Counted from the stretch's first letter, positions 9,484 to 17,359 are shown. The stretch is 64,000 bases of DNA from Oceanobacillus piezotolerans (GCF_003665065.1 NZ_RCHR01000012.1:1-64000); one strand, 5' to 3'. The notes: a model not told the origin generated them from the sequence alone. A program made the numbers and translations.

Positions 9484-9813
9484 TTACTTTTTATTAGCTT
9501 CAGATTGTTGGTTCTGTCTTCTCACTTCTTGAACATTTGTTTCAGAAGCAAACTCAGTTCCAAACTGACTAGTTCCTTGTGCAGATTGTTGATTTTGTCT
9601 TCTTACTTCTTGAGCATTTGTCTCAGAAGCAAACTCTGTACCAAATTGACTAGTTCCTTGCTGAGACTGCTGGTTTTGTCTTCTTACTTCTTGAACATTT
9701 GTCTCAGAAGCAAATTCAGTACCAAATTGTCCAGAACCTTGAGCAGCTTGTTGGTTTTGCTGTCTCACCTGCTGAACGTTAGTACCTGAAGTAGTGTTTT
9801 TTGGATTAGCCAT
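9484..9813 (-). CDS. sspE: Gamma-type small acid-soluble spore protein
   Basis: A 109-residue Gln/Asn-rich spore protein that does not bind DNA and serves as an amino-acid store degraded by Gpr during germination. It has three tandem 27-residue repeats, each holding QFGTEFASET (the Gpr cleavage context) and NVQEVRRQNQQ, plus an N-terminal half-repeat. B. subtilis SspE has 84 residues and two repeats, so this one has expanded. The start follows a GGAGGTGAT site. Made in the forespore under SigG. It sits next to ygaC as in B. subtilis. Confidence 0.95.
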   Translation of the reverse strand: MANPKNTTSGTNVQQVRQQNQQAAQGSGQFGTEFASETNVQEVRRQNQQSQQGTSQFGTEFASETNAQEVRRQNQQSAQGTSQFGTEFASETNVQEVRRQNQQSEANKK

Positions 9814-9843
9814 CAATATCACCTCCGCACGTATTAATCTATC

Positions 9844-9873
9844 CAGTATTAAAATTGTTATCCGAGAAATTCA
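9844..9873 (-). promoter_or_regulatory. Candidate SigG promoter of sspE
   Basis: On the minus strand TGAATT (9868-9873), a 17-bp spacer and AATACTG (9844-9850) resemble the SigG elements TGAATA and CATACTA. The location about 30 bp before the coding start suits a forespore gene. Match is moderate. Confidence 0.4.
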
Positions 9874-9974
9874 GAAAGATTAATATGTCAGTTATGGTAA
9901 AAGTTGTTAGGTTATAGATGGCGGAAATCACACAAATTATAGTTGAAAAGATTCCCTCTACAGGAGGAAAATAA

Positions 9975-10145
9975 ATGAATCCAAGAGACTTCAGTGAGTT
10001 GTCCATGATGAGCAAAACCCAGTGGAAAGAAGATGAATTACAATATTATCAGCAAGCTTTATCCCAAGTTCTCCCATATATTAACGCAGAAGGATTATCT
10101 ATTTTACATGAAATTAATGAGGAATTGCATCAGCGAAACGAGTAA
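9975..10145 (+). CDS. Small conserved-looking hypothetical protein, 56 residues
   Basis: ORF starting MNPRDFSELSMMSKTQWKED, with a strong AGGAGGA ribosome-binding site seven bases before the ATG and a terminator directly after the stop. The product is a soluble, acidic helical protein with no membrane segment. It sits between sspE and mutY, where B. subtilis carries yfhS, but I cannot confirm homology. Site, terminator and helical composition make it a likely real gene. Confidence 0.65.
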   Translation: MNPRDFSELSMMSKTQWKEDELQYYQQALSQVLPYINAEGLSILHEINEELHQRNE

Positions 10146-10185
10146 ATGTCGATTCTCAACCTTAGAGAATCGACATTACATTTTC
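10146..10185 (+). terminator. Terminator after the 56-residue protein gene
   Basis: Twelve-bp hairpin ATGTCGATTCTC / GAGAATCGACAT with a 7-base loop, beginning one base after the stop codon, followed by TTACATTTTC. Confidence 0.75.
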
Positions 10186-10301
10186 ACCAGGCTTCCGGAA
10201 AGGTTTCCTTAGAAGGTGAAAAGCACCTTAGGAGTGACTGTCTCTTCTTCTCAGGCTTCGAAAATATCATCTTTTAAATTGGATACATCACCCTTGAATT
10301 C

Positions 10302-10598
10302 CTAATCTTCACCTTCGAGATCCAATTTATCGCCATCGAATTCCATTTCTTCACCTTCGAGATCCAATTTATCGCCATCGAATTCCATTTCTTCGCCTTT
10401 GAGACCCAATTCATCGCCCTTGAATTCCATTTCTTCGCCTTTGAGACCCAATTCATCGCCCTTGAATTCCATTTCTTCGCCTTTGAGACCCAATTCATCG
10501 CCCTTGAATTCCATTTCTTCGCCTTTGAGACCCAATTCATCACCCTTGAATTCCATTTCTTCGCCTTTGAGACCCAATTCATCGCCCTCGAATACAAA
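10302..10598 (-). repeat. In-frame 42-bp (heptapeptide) tandem repeat after the mutY stop codon
   Basis: Directly after the mutY TAG (10599-10601), in the same reading frame, 98 codons encode FVFE, then 13 heptapeptides, then GED and a stop. The heptads alternate GDELGLK and GEEMEFK, giving a 42-bp DNA period; the last four have diverged to GEEMEFD and GDKLDLE. The reading frame is kept through all copies, and substitutions keep the acidic/hydrophobic pattern. No independent ribosome-binding site precedes it, although each unit contains GGCGAAGAAATG, a weak internal start. It may be a readthrough extension, a separate small protein or a minisatellite. Confidence 0.8.
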
Positions 10599-11663
10599 CT
10601 AATCAATATACTTCATCATCTTCTGGTGAGAGACAGGGAATGGATAATCCTTTAATTCATATTTTTTTACAAACCGTGCTGATTCCTTTGTAACTGTACC
10701 CATCTTCGCTTCGGCAGCACGAATTTCTAAGTCCCATTTAATATGAGAGAAAACGTGGGTTAACTTCCCTTTAGACACCATTAACTCCAGATGAACTCCA
10801 TAGTTCTGGAATACAAAATCAGTAATCTGGTTAACTTTAGCGATTGGAATCATTGGGAATTGCCACAGATCTGCTAGTAATCCATTACTAGGTCTCTTTT
10901 CGATTAGGTATTCTTCTTTGTCATTCTTAATAAGCAGTACAACATATTCCATTAGCTTTTGCTTCTTCGCTTTCTTTTTTACTGGCAACTGTTCTTGAAT
11001 TCCCTCTTCGTATGCTTTACAATGCTCAGCTATTGGGCAAAGCATACATCCTGGGGATTTTGGTGTACAAATCGTTGCACCAAGATCCATAATTGCCTGA
11101 TTGAAGGAAGAAGGGTCCTCTTTTGAGATAACTTCTCGTACATATTCTTCCATTAGCTTCCGTGTCTTGGCTTGAGCTATATCATCTTCTATTTTAAGCA
11201 CTCGGGAAAAAACGCGCATGACGTTCCCATCTACGGCAGGCTCAGGCTGGTTATACGCAATAGATAGTATAGCTCCCTTTGTATAAGGTCCAACACCTTT
11301 TAATTCTCCTAACTCTTCCGGTGTATCAGGAACTTTACCATCGTATGTTGCAACTACTTCTCTTACTGCGGATTGAAGGTTTCTGGCACGTGAATAATAC
11401 CCTAATCCCTCCCAAGCTTTTAATACATCTTGTTCATCTGCTTCTGCAAGGTCATAAACAGTAGGGAATTTTTCCATAAATCGGTAGTAATACGGGATAA
11501 CTGTATCTACCTTCGTTTGCTGAAGCATAATCTCTGAAACCCACACTCTATAAGGGTCCTGGCTCTTTCTCCATGGCAAATCCCGTTTATTCGCATAATA
11601 CCATTGCAGTAAATCTTCTTGGAATTGTAAAATGTTAAATGATTTTAATACTTGCTTTACCAA
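10599..11663 (-). CDS. mutY: A/G-specific adenine DNA glycosylase MutY
   Basis: Removes adenine mispaired with 8-oxoguanine. The 354-residue protein has the HhH-GPD fold with catalytic E44 (WVSEIMLQQTK), the helix-hairpin-helix LKGVGPYTKGA, catalytic D145 (AVDGNVMRV) and the iron-sulfur cluster loop C199-x6-C206-x2-C209-x5-C215. The C-terminal NUDIX-like domain (about 230-354) recognises 8-oxoG. Translation starts at TTG 11663 after an AAGGAAG site. It is divergent from yfhP with about 100 bp between them, as in B. subtilis. The frame continues past the stop into a heptad repeat tract. Confidence 0.96.
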   Translation of the reverse strand: MVKQVLKSFNILQFQEDLLQWYYANKRDLPWRKSQDPYRVWVSEIMLQQTKVDTVIPYYYRFMEKFPTVYDLAEADEQDVLKAWEGLGYYSRARNLQSAVREVVATYDGKVPDTPEELGELKGVGPYTKGAILSIAYNQPEPAVDGNVMRVFSRVLKIEDDIAQAKTRKLMEEYVREVISKEDPSSFNQAIMDLGATICTPKSPGCMLCPIAEHCKAYEEGIQEQLPVKKKAKKQKLMEYVVLLIKNDKEEYLIEKRPSNGLLADLWQFPMIPIAKVNQITDFVFQNYGVHLELMVSKGKLTHVFSHIKWDLEIRAAEAKMGTVTKESARFVKKYELKDYPFPVSHQKMMKYID

Positions 11664-11760
11664 AGTTGCACTTCCTTTATGTTACAATAAAAATAAATTA
11701 ATTTTTCTAGGGAAAGATAACATTACATCCTATACTTATACAGTTAGGAAGGAGTCGAAT

Positions 11761-12744
11761 ATGGATACTGGAACGCATATTGTAATGGGGGTCGCGCTAG
11801 GCGGTTTAGCAACAATTGACCCTGTCGTACAAAATGATCCAACACTTTTTCATGCCGTGTTAGTTGGAACGGTTGTTGGCTCACATGCACCCGACTTTGA
11901 TACTGTCTTTAAACTGAAAAATAATGCTACTTACATTAGGCATCACAGAGGTGCATCCCATTCCATACCAGCTGTTATTCTTTGGGGTCTCCTCGTTTCC
12001 GGGATTATTTTTCTATTTGTTCCGGAAGTAAATTACTTGCACCTATGGCTTTGGACATTCTTAGCCGTGTGTATACACGTATTTGTAGACCTATTTAATG
12101 CATACGGGACCCAAGCATTTCGCCCGTTTACCAATAAATGGATTGCCCTAGGTGTCATTAATACTTTTGACCCATATATTTTCATGCTGAATGTAGGAGC
12201 TATTCTGGCATGGATGTTAGGTGCAGACCCTGTCTATTCATGGTTTGTGATTTATTCTGTAATTGTACTATATTACATTAAAAGATTTATGGATAAAAGA
12301 GAAATTGTGAAAAAGATTAAGGAAAATATTCCCAGCACTGTGGCAATTGCTACTTCCCCCACCCTTAAACACAACAATTGGCGGGTTGCAATTACGACAG
12401 AGGATAAGTTCTTTGTAGGAATAGTGGAGAATGGACATATCGAAATCGTGGATGAGTTTAGGAAAGTGCCATTACCAGATATGGATGTTATGAATAAAGC
12501 TTTAACAGATAAAAATATCCAGTCCTTTTTAAACTTTTCTCCTGTTTACCGTTGGGAGATAAGTGAATATGAGCATTTTACCGAAGTTCGCTTTACCGAT
12601 TTACGTTATCGTTCCAAAGAATATTATCCCTTTGTTGCTGTGGTGAAACTGAATCCTGACCTGGAGATTATTAGTTCCTACACAGGCTGGATTTTCTCTG
12701 AACATAAGCTGCAGCGTAAATTAGTTGTTGAGGATATCCTATAA
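11761..12744 (+). CDS. yfhP: YfhP-like membrane-bound metal-dependent hydrolase
   Basis: A 327-residue protein of the YdjM/YfhP (DUF457) family. N-terminal MDTGTHIVMG and the downstream HAPDFD and HHRGASHS motifs (residues 1-70) supply the metal-binding His/Asp residues. Four or so membrane helices follow (about 75-185), then a cytosolic C-terminal domain. In B. subtilis YfhP represses transcription of neighbouring genes. The ATG at 11761 has a GGAAGGAG site. It is divergent from mutY. Confidence 0.88.
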   Translation: MDTGTHIVMGVALGGLATIDPVVQNDPTLFHAVLVGTVVGSHAPDFDTVFKLKNNATYIRHHRGASHSIPAVILWGLLVSGIIFLFVPEVNYLHLWLWTFLAVCIHVFVDLFNAYGTQAFRPFTNKWIALGVINTFDPYIFMLNVGAILAWMLGADPVYSWFVIYSVIVLYYIKRFMDKREIVKKIKENIPSTVAIATSPTLKHNNWRVAITTEDKFFVGIVENGHIEIVDEFRKVPLPDMDVMNKALTDKNIQSFLNFSPVYRWEISEYEHFTEVRFTDLRYRSKEYYPFVAVVKLNPDLEIISSYTGWIFSEHKLQRKLVVEDIL

Positions 12745-12748
12745 AAAT

Positions 12749-12799
12749 GTAACATAGTAGAGGTGCGAATTTAACCGAAGTTCGCACCTCTACTGTTAC
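12749..12799. terminator. Bidirectional hairpin between yfhP and yfhH
   Basis: A long stem GTAACA.AGTAGAGGTGCGAA paired with TTCGCACCTCTACTGTTAC around an 11-base loop, between two convergent genes. The U-tract is poor on both sides, so it may work mainly by stem strength. Confidence 0.6.
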
Positions 12800-12805
12800 C
12801 AAATA

Positions 12806-13138
12806 CTATTTTACCTTTTTTCCTAATAAAGAAATCGGTAATGCTTCTTCTTTTTCATACATTTCATTTAAGATATTAATTCTATGTCCCCAAGCAAACA
12901 CACCATTAATATAATTTATTTTAAACGTAAACCCCGGCTCCATTTTTAATTGATAGATTTCATCTGCTGAAAAATCTTCCGGATTCATGGTATAAGCCAT
13001 TGCAACTTGCATTTTTCTTTCGTTAATTTGAACCTCTGATATATTTCCTAATTGCTCCGCTTTTTGGGCCTTTTCCTTCAATCTCCCTATTTCTCTATAT
13101 AATTCTTCAACTGAATAATCACTATATCTATAGTTCAT
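12806..13138 (-). CDS. yfhH: YfhH family protein (DUF1811)
   Basis: A 110-residue soluble protein: an N-terminal helical hairpin (about 1-50, YSVEELYREIGRLKEKAQKA) followed by a small beta-rich half with GFTFKINYINGVFAWGHR. Length and sequence fit YfhH, which is structurally known but functionally unassigned. It is adjacent to recX and on the same strand, as in B. subtilis. Confidence 0.87.
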   Translation of the reverse strand: MNYRYSDYSVEELYREIGRLKEKAQKAEQLGNISEVQINERKMQVAMAYTMNPEDFSADEIYQLKMEPGFTFKINYINGVFAWGHRINILNEMYEKEEALPISLLGKKVK

Positions 13139-13192
13139 CTAATCTCCCCCTATGTCCTATTTTACATGTAAACAGAAATGAATTACAGCAGA

Positions 13193-14011
13193 CTATAAGC
13201 CGGTATTCACATACTCCTCCAAATACCGGTTTATTAGATCCATAGAAAATCCTTTTCTATATAAGCCTTCTTTTATTTTGTTTTGCAGCATATAGCCCTC
13301 ATGCTTAGCCTGATATCTTCTGTTTAACTTGTCCCCTTGGTAAACCACAGCTTCCCATTCTGCTGTTTCATCCTTCTTGTCATCTACTTCTGCCAAAGCG
13401 TCTTGGATAACCGGTTGGGTAAATCCTTTTTGCATCAATGTAACCTGAAGCTTTTGGAGTTGATTTTTAAAAGCTTCTTTTTTACTAGGCTTCAGCTTTT
13501 TTTCAACCCATTTATGCACCTTTTCTATCTGTATTTCATATGGATATAGGGTGATTGCATTTGCTGCAATAGATTCGGAAACGCCCTTTTCCATTAGTTC
13601 CTTCTTAATTAATTGCGGGCCTTTAATAGATGTATTGATTCTGGTTTGAACAAACATCTCAGAAAACAGCCTATCATCTAGTAATTTTCTATTTAGCAAA
13701 CGCTCCATAATTACGGAAATATGATTAGGCTCTATTTCCTTCTTCATTAAGTAATCCTTCATTTCCTTAACGGTTCGCATTCGGTAACTTAGATAATTAA
13801 TAGCTAATAAATAGGATTTCTGCAGGTTGTCTTGTTCAAGCAGTTCTTCAATGGTCTCCTTATCAAGTTCAAGCCCTTTACGCAATTGGAACTCTATCAG
13901 AATAGCTTCATCTACACTAAAAGCATAATCTTCTTTCTGGCCATCTGTTAAATAAATATTATATCGATCTTTTCGTTTTTGTTGTGTGGTAATTCGGGAT
14001 ATTTTCTTCAT
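13193..14011 (-). CDS. recX: Recombination regulator RecX
   Basis: Modulates RecA filaments. The 272-residue protein is the long Bacillus form, with an N-terminal extension (about 1-55) and repeated three-helix RecX modules, seen as YLSYRMRTVKEMKDYL, MERLLNRKLLDDRLFSE and KEGLYRKGFSMDLINRYL. The ATG at 14011 follows an AGGGGTGA site; the longer frame (to 14053) lacks one. It is divergent from yfhF as in B. subtilis. Confidence 0.93.
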   Translation of the reverse strand: MKKISRITTQQKRKDRYNIYLTDGQKEDYAFSVDEAILIEFQLRKGLELDKETIEELLEQDNLQKSYLLAINYLSYRMRTVKEMKDYLMKKEIEPNHISVIMERLLNRKLLDDRLFSEMFVQTRINTSIKGPQLIKKELMEKGVSESIAANAITLYPYEIQIEKVHKWVEKKLKPSKKEAFKNQLQKLQVTLMQKGFTQPVIQDALAEVDDKKDETAEWEAVVYQGDKLNRRYQAKHEGYMLQNKIKEGLYRKGFSMDLINRYLEEYVNTGL

Positions 14012-14127
14012 TGTCTTCACCCCTATTTCTATTATCCTAACATAAAAGCCCAAGTCTTCGCACTAACTAATAGAAAGCGTTATCGGTTAAACTATAATTA
14101 TAATTGGAGAAAATAAGGAGGAAGCTA

Positions 14128-15021
14128 ATGAATTTCTTACTAACTGGCGGTACAGGATTTGTAGGTAAGAAAGTGACGGAAGCTTTGCATGACAATGGAC
14201 ATCATACCTTCATCATAACGAGAACTCCAGACAAATACGAAAACACAGAGAAAACAACCTATATTGATTTCAACTTTCCAATGGAAGAGCTCCCATTAAT
14301 TTATGGTGTCATCAATCTAGCTGGTGAATCGCTCTTTGGGTACTGGACTGAGAAAAAGAAAGAAGCCATCCTGAGTAGTAGAATATCTATAACTAACAAA
14401 GTAATCGATACAATTAAAAGATTAAAGGAAAAACCGAAAGTATTCATTAATGGGTCTGCTGTGGGGTTCTATGGAAATTCCAATGAACTTATTTTCACAG
14501 AAGCTACAAAAGAAGCTGGAAGCGATTTTCTAGCAGATGTTGTCGTGAAATGGGAAGCAGCAGCAAAACAAGCTGAAGAATTAGGAATTCGCACAGTCTA
14601 TTCTAGATTTGGGATTATATTAGGACATGGGGGCTCACTGCCTTTAATGAGCCTGCCTATTAAACTATTTGCCGGTGGCAAGATAGGTTCTGGGGAGCAG
14701 TGGTTATCATGGATTCATATAGACGATGTGGTTCGTTTAATGTATTTCTGTCTATTCCATGAGGATATTAGCGGTGCCGTTAATTTCACGGCCCCGAAAC
14801 CAAAACGGAATAAAGAGTTTATGAAAACATTGGCAGCTGCATTAAAGCGTCCCTATTGGCTTACGACACCTTCCTTTGTCATTCAGACTGTTACAGGTGA
14901 AACGGGACAATTAATTACAAAGGGCCAATATGTAATCCCGCAAAAAGCACTGGATCACCAATTCCAATTTTCTTATCCAGAGCTCAAGATAGCGCTAGAA
15001 CAAATATTTAATAGAGATTAA
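14128..15021 (+). CDS. yfhF: YfhF-like NAD(P)-dependent epimerase (TIGR01777 type)
   Basis: A 297-residue extended short-chain dehydrogenase. The N-terminal Rossmann motif is LTGGTGFVGK (residues 5-14); GVINLAGESLFGYWTEKKKE and INGSAVGFYG are hallmarks of the SulA/YfcH-like epimerase family. A C-terminal DUF1731 segment (about 245-295) begins PYWLTTPSF. The substrate is not known. The ATG at 14128 has an AAGGAGGAA site. Gene order with recX is conserved. Confidence 0.9.
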   Translation: MNFLLTGGTGFVGKKVTEALHDNGHHTFIITRTPDKYENTEKTTYIDFNFPMEELPLIYGVINLAGESLFGYWTEKKKEAILSSRISITNKVIDTIKRLKEKPKVFINGSAVGFYGNSNELIFTEATKEAGSDFLADVVVKWEAAAKQAEELGIRTVYSRFGIILGHGGSLPLMSLPIKLFAGGKIGSGEQWLSWIHIDDVVRLMYFCLFHEDISGAVNFTAPKPKRNKEFMKTLAAALKRPYWLTTPSFVIQTVTGETGQLITKGQYVIPQKALDHQFQFSYPELKIALEQIFNRD

Positions 15022-15152
15022 TTTATTGTTAAAAATTCCATAGAAATTTAACAAAAAAAAGATTTGCATTTTGAATAAATCATTGTAAAATGTAAGTATC
15101 AAATGATAAGTGAGATGAACGTTATATAGATTATACGCATACATCATAACTA

Positions 15153-15220
15153 CATAGGGAAGGCAAATGGTGCGCCACCAGTTAATACTGGTTCTAGTGG
15201 GTTCGATTCCCACCCCGAAT
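15153..15220 (+). ncRNA. tRNA-like fold in the leader of a GNAT gene
   Basis: A near-complete but defective cloverleaf: acceptor 5' strand 15153-15159, D-arm GGC/GCC around AAATGGTGC (15162-15176), anticodon-like arm ACCAG/CTGGT with a 6-base TTAATA loop (15177-15192), a four-base variable loop, and a perfect T-arm GTGGG-TTCGATT-CCCAC (15197-15213) followed by CCCGAAT. Only four of seven acceptor pairs form, the anticodon loop is one base short and there is no CCA. It is therefore a tRNA relic or mimic, not a working tRNA. Confidence 0.5.
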
Positions 15221-15298
15221 TTTTGTTGAAATTTTAAATAAAAATTCGTGGGTGGGACATTCACTAGTATCCTTATGGAGTCTAGTCTTGTACCCGCC
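15194..15298 (+). promoter_or_regulatory. Competing hairpins in the 5' leader of the GNAT gene
   Basis: The T-arm and acceptor half of the tRNA-like fold can instead pair with downstream sequence: TCCCACCC-CGAATTTTT (15208-15224) with AAAAATTCG-T-GGGTGGGA (15240-15257), 17 bp with one bulge, extended by CTAGTG (15194-15199) with CACTAG (15262-15267). A third helix uses the same GGTGGG strand (15251-15256) with CCCGCC (15293-15298) and encloses ACTAG/CTAGT, ending just before the AGGAGGG ribosome-binding site. Mutually exclusive helices in a leader suggest a switch; I know no named riboswitch that fits. Confidence 0.5.
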
Positions 15299-15320
15299 TG
15301 GATTAAGGAGGGTATTTTTT

Positions 15321-15878
15321 ATGCTAAAAATTCGCGAGCTACACGAGGTACCAGTATTATTTGAACTGATGTCACACCCAGATGTATTCCCTTATGTCAG
15401 ACACAAAGCTTATACAACAGATGAATTCTATTTCTTAACAAAGAAAACTATCGAGGAAGAAGAGGAAAGAAAATTAATTTCCCGCACCATCCTTGATGAG
15501 TATCAGCATCCAATAGGTACAATAAATTTATTTGATATAGAGGATAACTACGGATTTCTAGCAACTTGGATTGGCCAGCCTTTCTTTGGCAAAGGCTACA
15601 ACAAAACTGCTAAAGAACAATTTTTTGATGAATTATTTTATTCTCATGACATTGAAGGTATATTTATGAAGGTAAGAAAGACAAATACCCGTTCACTTAA
15701 GGCGGTATTCAAATTGCCTTACGCTGCTTTTGCAAATGAAACCTATCCAGAAGTATATCAAAGGATCAATGCAAAAGAAGATGTTTATGATTTGTTTGTG
15801 ATTACCAAAGAGCAGTATGCTGCATATCAGCAATTTACTGGAAATGCAGATGAAGCAACTGGTGAAGAAGTTTCTTAA
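15321..15878 (+). CDS. GNAT family N-acetyltransferase
   Basis: A 185-residue RimJ/RimL-like acetyltransferase: MLKIRELHEVPVLFELMSHP at the N-terminus, a beta-strand with IGTINLFDIEDNYGFLATWI, and an acetyl-CoA loop reading GQPFFGKGYNKTA (about residues 90-102). Substrate unknown; relatives act on protein N-termini, aminoacyl-tRNA or small amines. An AGGAGGG site lies eight bases before the ATG. Its roughly 250-nt leader carries the tRNA-like fold and competing hairpins listed separately. The gene interrupts the yfhF-yfhE order seen in Bacillus. Confidence 0.85.
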   Translation: MLKIRELHEVPVLFELMSHPDVFPYVRHKAYTTDEFYFLTKKTIEEEEERKLISRTILDEYQHPIGTINLFDIEDNYGFLATWIGQPFFGKGYNKTAKEQFFDELFYSHDIEGIFMKVRKTNTRSLKAVFKLPYAAFANETYPEVYQRINAKEDVYDLFVITKEQYAAYQQFTGNADEATGEEVS

Positions 15879-15962
15879 AAACTGATTATTCTTAATCCCT
15901 CTACTCATGAATATTTCTGCTTACAGAGGGTAAGCTAAGATATAAAAAAGTGAGGGATGACC

Positions 15963-16091
15963 ATGGCTAAATATAGTCCTAACCAACGAAATAAGGTGCT
16001 CAATAAAACGCAAGAAGTTCTCTATCAAAAAGAATTTAAACAAGCAGATCGTATCTATCAACAATTATCACAAAGAGGAAGAGGACAATAA
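15963..16091 (+). CDS. yfhE: YfhE-like small protein, 42 residues
   Basis: Encodes a basic peptide beginning MAKYSPNQRNKVLNKTQEVL and containing YQKEFKQADR. The LSKTQEVLYxxEFKxADR pattern is what I recall of the YfhE family (about 36-40 residues, unknown function). A GTGAGGGATGACC site precedes the ATG and a terminator follows the stop. Position close to yfhF fits the B. subtilis yfhD-yfhE-yfhF order. The name is from memory, so moderately sure. Confidence 0.65.
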   Translation: MAKYSPNQRNKVLNKTQEVLYQKEFKQADRIYQQLSQRGRGQ

Positions 16092-16108
16092 CTAGCCAAC
16101 ACAGCTAA

Positions 16109-16158
16109 AAAAAACGGTTCCGTTTATCTATTTTTGATGAACAGGAACCGTTTTTTTA
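16109..16158 (+). terminator. Terminator after yfhE-like gene
   Basis: Hairpin AAACGGTTCC / GGAACCGTTT closing a long loop with internal pairing, followed by TTTTTTT. Confidence 0.8.
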
Positions 16159-16184
16159 ATATATTTTATTATTTGGCGTAGTTG

Positions 16185-16376
16185 CTATATTCCCTCATTC
16201 CCTTTTCCCTTACAGGCAATCTGAACAGTCCTCTCACTATAATCTTCTAAAGACCATGTAAAATCCTCTGTTTCGCACCCCATATTCTTCTCAAACAGAA
16301 CAAACTCCCGATGGGATTGAAAATTAGTAACATCCCCGAGCCATGATGTAAATGTAGCCGAAGCCTTTTTTAAAAG
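16185..16376 (-). pseudogene. Remnant of an unidentified gene (C-terminal 63 codons)
   Basis: On the minus strand a 63-codon open stretch (LLKKASATFTSWLGDVTNFQ, then a segment with VLFEKNMGCETEDFTWSLED, ending GKGNEGI and TAG) reads like protein but has a stop immediately upstream, no start codon except an internal ATG, and no ribosome-binding site. It appears to be the 3' end of a lost gene. I do not recognise the family. It could also be chance, though amino-acid composition looks coding. Confidence 0.4.
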
Positions 16377-16402
16377 CTAACCTCGCTAAACTTAGTTTTA
16401 AT

Positions 16403-16427
16403 GTTTTATATAATAGAATACGGGAAT
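16403..16427 (+). promoter_or_regulatory. Candidate SigB promoter of the YflT/YsnF-like gene
   Basis: GTTTTA (16403-16408), a 13-bp spacer and GGGAAT (16422-16427) closely match the SigB elements GTTTAA and GGGTAT. It lies 33 bp before the start of a gene whose domains belong to general stress proteins, which supports it. Confidence 0.65.
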
Positions 16428-16460
16428 ACAAAAAGCACAAAACGATAGGAGGTATTTGAT

Positions 16461-17297
16461 ATGGTAAAACAAGTTATTGGTTCTTACAACTCAGAAGAAG
16501 AGGCTATTCTAGCAGTGAATAGACTTGAAAGAGATGGTTTTGAAGCACAAGATCTTACTATCGTTACAAATAGAAGAGGAAATACAGAAGCATTAGAAAG
16601 ACAAACAAATATAAATGTAGAAAACGGTACAGCATCATCAAAAGAAGATGAATCATTCTGGGAAAGTATTAAACGACTTTTCACCGATGAAGAGGATACT
16701 AATTCCGTTAACCCAACTGATCAACTGATTAATTTAGGTTTAACAGAAGAAGATGCTGCAGTATACAGAGAAGATCTTGCAGCTGGAGGAATTTTGCTGC
16801 TATCAGATAGAAATCCTGCATTAGAGACTCCGTTCGATGAAGTAGCAGCTACTCTGACAGATACAGAACCTGATGTAGTTGACAGAGAAAAAATAAAAAG
16901 ACGTGAAGAAGAGCTTCTAATTAATAAAAACAAAGTTCAAACAGGCGAAGTACAAGTTGATAAAAATGTAGTTGAAGAAAAGCAAAATATTGAAATTCCT
17001 CTAGAGAAAGATGAGGTTCATGTTAAGCGCAGACCTGTCTTAGACTACGACGACTCTACCGAACCTATTGAAGATAATGAATCTATCCGTATTCCTATTG
17101 TGGAAGAAGAAGTGGAAGTAAGGAAAAAACCAGTCGTCAAAGAAGAGATCGTTATTGATAAATCTAAAACCTATGATACCAAACATGTAGCTGATACTGT
17201 TAAAAAAGAAGAAGTAGATATTAAAAGTGAAGATATGCTAGAAAGGGACAAGCAGAATCGAGGTTCATTAAATAATGATTCAGATAAGTTGTTTTAA
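16461..17297 (+). CDS. General stress protein with YflT and YsnF/AvaK (DUF2382) domains
   Basis: A 278-residue highly acidic, soluble protein. Residues about 1-120 form the YflT/GSP17M domain (KQVIGSYNSEEEAILAVNRL), and about 155-265 form the DUF2382 domain with paired strands such as QNIEIPLEKDEVHVKRRPV and IRIPIVEEEVEVRKKPV. The molecular role of either domain is unknown; B. subtilis relatives are SigB-dependent general stress proteins. A SigB-type promoter is visible upstream, and a terminator lies downstream, so it is likely transcribed alone. Confidence 0.85.
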   Translation: MVKQVIGSYNSEEEAILAVNRLERDGFEAQDLTIVTNRRGNTEALERQTNINVENGTASSKEDESFWESIKRLFTDEEDTNSVNPTDQLINLGLTEEDAAVYREDLAAGGILLLSDRNPALETPFDEVAATLTDTEPDVVDREKIKRREEELLINKNKVQTGEVQVDKNVVEEKQNIEIPLEKDEVHVKRRPVLDYDDSTEPIEDNESIRIPIVEEEVEVRKKPVVKEEIVIDKSKTYDTKHVADTVKKEEVDIKSEDMLERDKQNRGSLNNDSDKLF

Positions 17298-17359
17298 AAT
17301 ACAAGTTGAACAATAAACAGAAACAATCATCTCTAAAAGCAAATGATTAGCTACTCCAA

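Noticed and set aside
9505..9789. Plus-strand ORF opposite sspE
   Set aside because: It is the complement of a repetitive Gln/Ser-rich spore protein gene and has no ribosome-binding site.
10274..10606. Other-frame ORFs across the repeat tract on both strands
   Set aside because: Any stop-free 42-bp repeat stays open in several frames; only the mutY frame gives a balanced acidic/hydrophobic heptad and directly continues a gene.
15153..15220. Functional tRNA gene
   Set aside because: Acceptor stem is mostly broken, the anticodon loop has six bases and no CCA follows; only the T-arm is fully normal.
15240..15320. Canonical T-box leader
   Set aside because: GGGTGGGAC resembles the T-box core, but the following ACCGCG, Stem I and specifier loop are not recognisable.
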